DNA of 5,809 bases from positions 1 to 5,809 of the forward strand of contig CAZDCW010000049.1 in NCBI GenBank assembly GCA_964504135.1, written 5' to 3'. Position 1 is the first letter of the stretch; each line of letters begins with the position of its first letter. The notes under the pieces are model-generated. The model was not told where the DNA came from. It saw only the letters and a list, made by a program, of their open reading frames with translations, and did not search any database. The translations under genes and the position numbers were made by a program. This DNA comes from JACPTG01 sp964504135 (GTDB taxonomy: Archaea; Nanobdellota; Nanobdellia; Woesearchaeales; UBA10216). Shown one piece after another: positions 5,466-5,809 of this stretch.

Positions 5466-5734
5466 AGCTGTAGAACAAGCTCATGCAGGGCGCTCCTCTC
5501 AGTTATGCAGGGGCAGCCCTTGTCTGGATGTGATGATTGTGATGATCTTGTCCTACTGCGTAATTATGAAGGTTTGTCGCCCGTGACACTAACTCCCAGG
5601 CTCATTGCTTGGCTTTCGCCGTGAACTCCTATGGGTACTCTCGTGACGGGCTGTGCTGGCCAGGAGTGTCTTCCTGTCATTGCCGCGGTCTTTTGGACCG
5701 GCTCTGAAAGGACCCATCTGGCCATTTGACGTAA
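5466..5734 (-). ncRNA. Candidate three-hairpin H/ACA-like guide RNA upstream of dnaG
   Basis: On the minus strand the dnaG leader folds into three consecutive domains, each ending in ACA. Domain 1: lower stem TGGCCAG (5724-5718)/CTGGCCA (5663-5657), then GC, then ACA (5654-5652). Its upper stem is TCCTTTCA (5712-5705)/TGACAGGA (5679-5672), capped by CGGTC-CAAAA-GACCG. Domain 2 starts at the next base: GCCCGTcACG (5651-5642)/TGTcACGGGC (5588-5579), then G, then ACA (5577-5575). Its upper part is CCCA(TA)GG/CCTGGG, capped by GGC-GAAA-GCC. Domain 3: AGGACAAG (5554-5547)/CTTGTTCT (5479-5472), then ACA (5471-5469) directly. Inside it are AGGGC (5520-5516) and GCCCT (5491-5487). Domains 1 and 2 carry GCAAUGA on the 3' strand, 22 and 24 nt before ACA, where an L7Ae K-turn or K-loop is expected. 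Archaeal H/ACA RNAs direct rRNA pseudouridylation with Cbf5, Nop10, Gar1 and L7Ae. Alternative: a structured dnaG 5' leader. Ends are estimates. Confidence 0.5.
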
Positions 5735-5756
5735 CAATCTGCGATAGAAGGCTTAA

Positions 5757-5765
5757 GTATAAAAA
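5757..5765 (-). promoter_or_regulatory. TATA box of the structured RNA/dnaG transcript
   Basis: TTTTTATAC on the minus strand (5765-5757) predicts a transcription start near 5734, about 10 nt before the first stem of the structured RNA and about 290 nt before the dnaG ATG. The only other TATA-like sequence before dnaG is a weak CATAATTA (about 5568-5561) inside the RNA, so the RNA and dnaG probably share this promoter. Confidence 0.6.
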
Positions 5766-5768
5766 GCT

Positions 5769-5788
5769 TTTGTGCAAACTGACACAAA
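5769..5788. promoter_or_regulatory. Inverted repeat, candidate operator between divergent TATA boxes
   Basis: TTTGTG (5769-5774) and CACAAA (5783-5788) form a perfect 6-bp inverted repeat with an 8-bp spacer. It lies 3-4 bp upstream of the TATA box of the RNA/dnaG transcript and next to a possible rightward TATA box at 5797-5804. The size and position suit a dimeric transcription factor. No regulator is identified. Confidence 0.4.
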
Positions 5789-5796
5789 TTAGTTAA

Positions 5797-5804
5797 CTTT
5801 ATAT
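5797..5804 (+). promoter_or_regulatory. Possible divergent TATA box at the right edge
   Basis: TTTATATT reads as a TATA element toward the right edge, with a predicted start about 25 nt on, beyond the window. The element is nearly symmetric and could also serve the minus strand, so the direction is uncertain. Confidence 0.35.
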
Positions 5805-5809
5805 TCTAG

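Noticed and set aside
5531..5547. Plus-strand GTGATGATTGTGATGATC resembles two box C motifs of a C/D guide RNA
   Set aside because: No CUGA box D lies within the roughly 60 nt expected. The first CTGA is about 160 nt on, and the repeat is explained by the tandem ATCATCACA on the other strand.
5466..5734. Structured RNA as RNase P RNA or SRP RNA
   Set aside because: The conserved RNase P segments (GAGGAAAGUCC-like and ACAGAA-like) are missing and the 5' and 3' ends do not pair. The SRP helix 8 symmetric loop with GGAA and AGCAG is not present; GGC-GAAA-GCC-AAGCAA is only superficially similar.
5589..5777. 62-codon minus-strand reading frame before dnaG
   Set aside because: It starts upstream of the predicted transcription start, has atypical composition, and overlaps the two best hairpins of the RNA.
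1..5809. CRISPR array, tRNA, insertion sequence or attachment site
   Set aside because: No regularly spaced repeats, no tRNA T-loop or cloverleaf, no transposase and no terminal inverted repeats were seen on either strand.

Overview
The window looks archaeal. It encodes an archaeal-type DnaG (N-terminal archaeal domain, Toprim domain, separate C-terminal domain) and an archease. Arg is mostly AGG/AGA and Ile often ATA. Several start codons sit almost exactly 27 nt downstream of TATA-like boxes, as in leaderless archaeal transcripts. Compact spacing, many short orphan genes, and a sequon-rich membrane-anchored protein paired with a pilin-like small protein recall DPANN-type genomes. That lineage placement is inference, because no rRNA or taxonomic marker was compared.

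Layout. A single plus-strand gene of unknown function (107-1165) ends 2 nt from the convergent stop of archease. Everything else reads on the minus strand. Going right to left: a TATA box near 5760; a structured, probably non-coding RNA of about 265 nt (5734-5466); dnaG (5443-4142); a 238-nt gap; a 425-aa membrane-anchored, heavily sequon-bearing protein (3903-2626) overlapping a 123-aa pilin-like protein (2632-2261); a 111-aa orphan (2228-1893); and an 84-aa charged protein (1847-1593) coupled by TGATG to archease (1593-1168).

The most interesting item is the region upstream of dnaG. Read on the minus strand it forms three successive helical domains, and the closing stem of each is followed within 0-2 nt by ACA (5654-5652, 5577-5575, 5471-5469). 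The first two also carry GCAAUGA on the 3' side of the upper stem, where an L7Ae-binding K-turn would lie. This is the architecture of a tandem archaeal H/ACA pseudouridylation guide RNA. It appears to be transcribed from the same promoter as dnaG and to end about 20 nt before its start codon. Archaeal DnaG is an exosome subunit and archease assists the RtcB tRNA ligase, so the recognisable functions here lean toward RNA metabolism.

Transcription and translation signals fall into two classes. Promoter-proximal genes (352, 425, 111 and 84 aa) have a TATA-like box centred 27-28 nt before the ATG and no Shine-Dalgarno sequence. dnaG, which lies behind the RNA, and the operon-internal 123-aa gene have GGTG-type Shine-Dalgarno sequences. 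A 6-8-6 inverted repeat (5769-5788) lies between two possible divergent TATA boxes at the right edge.
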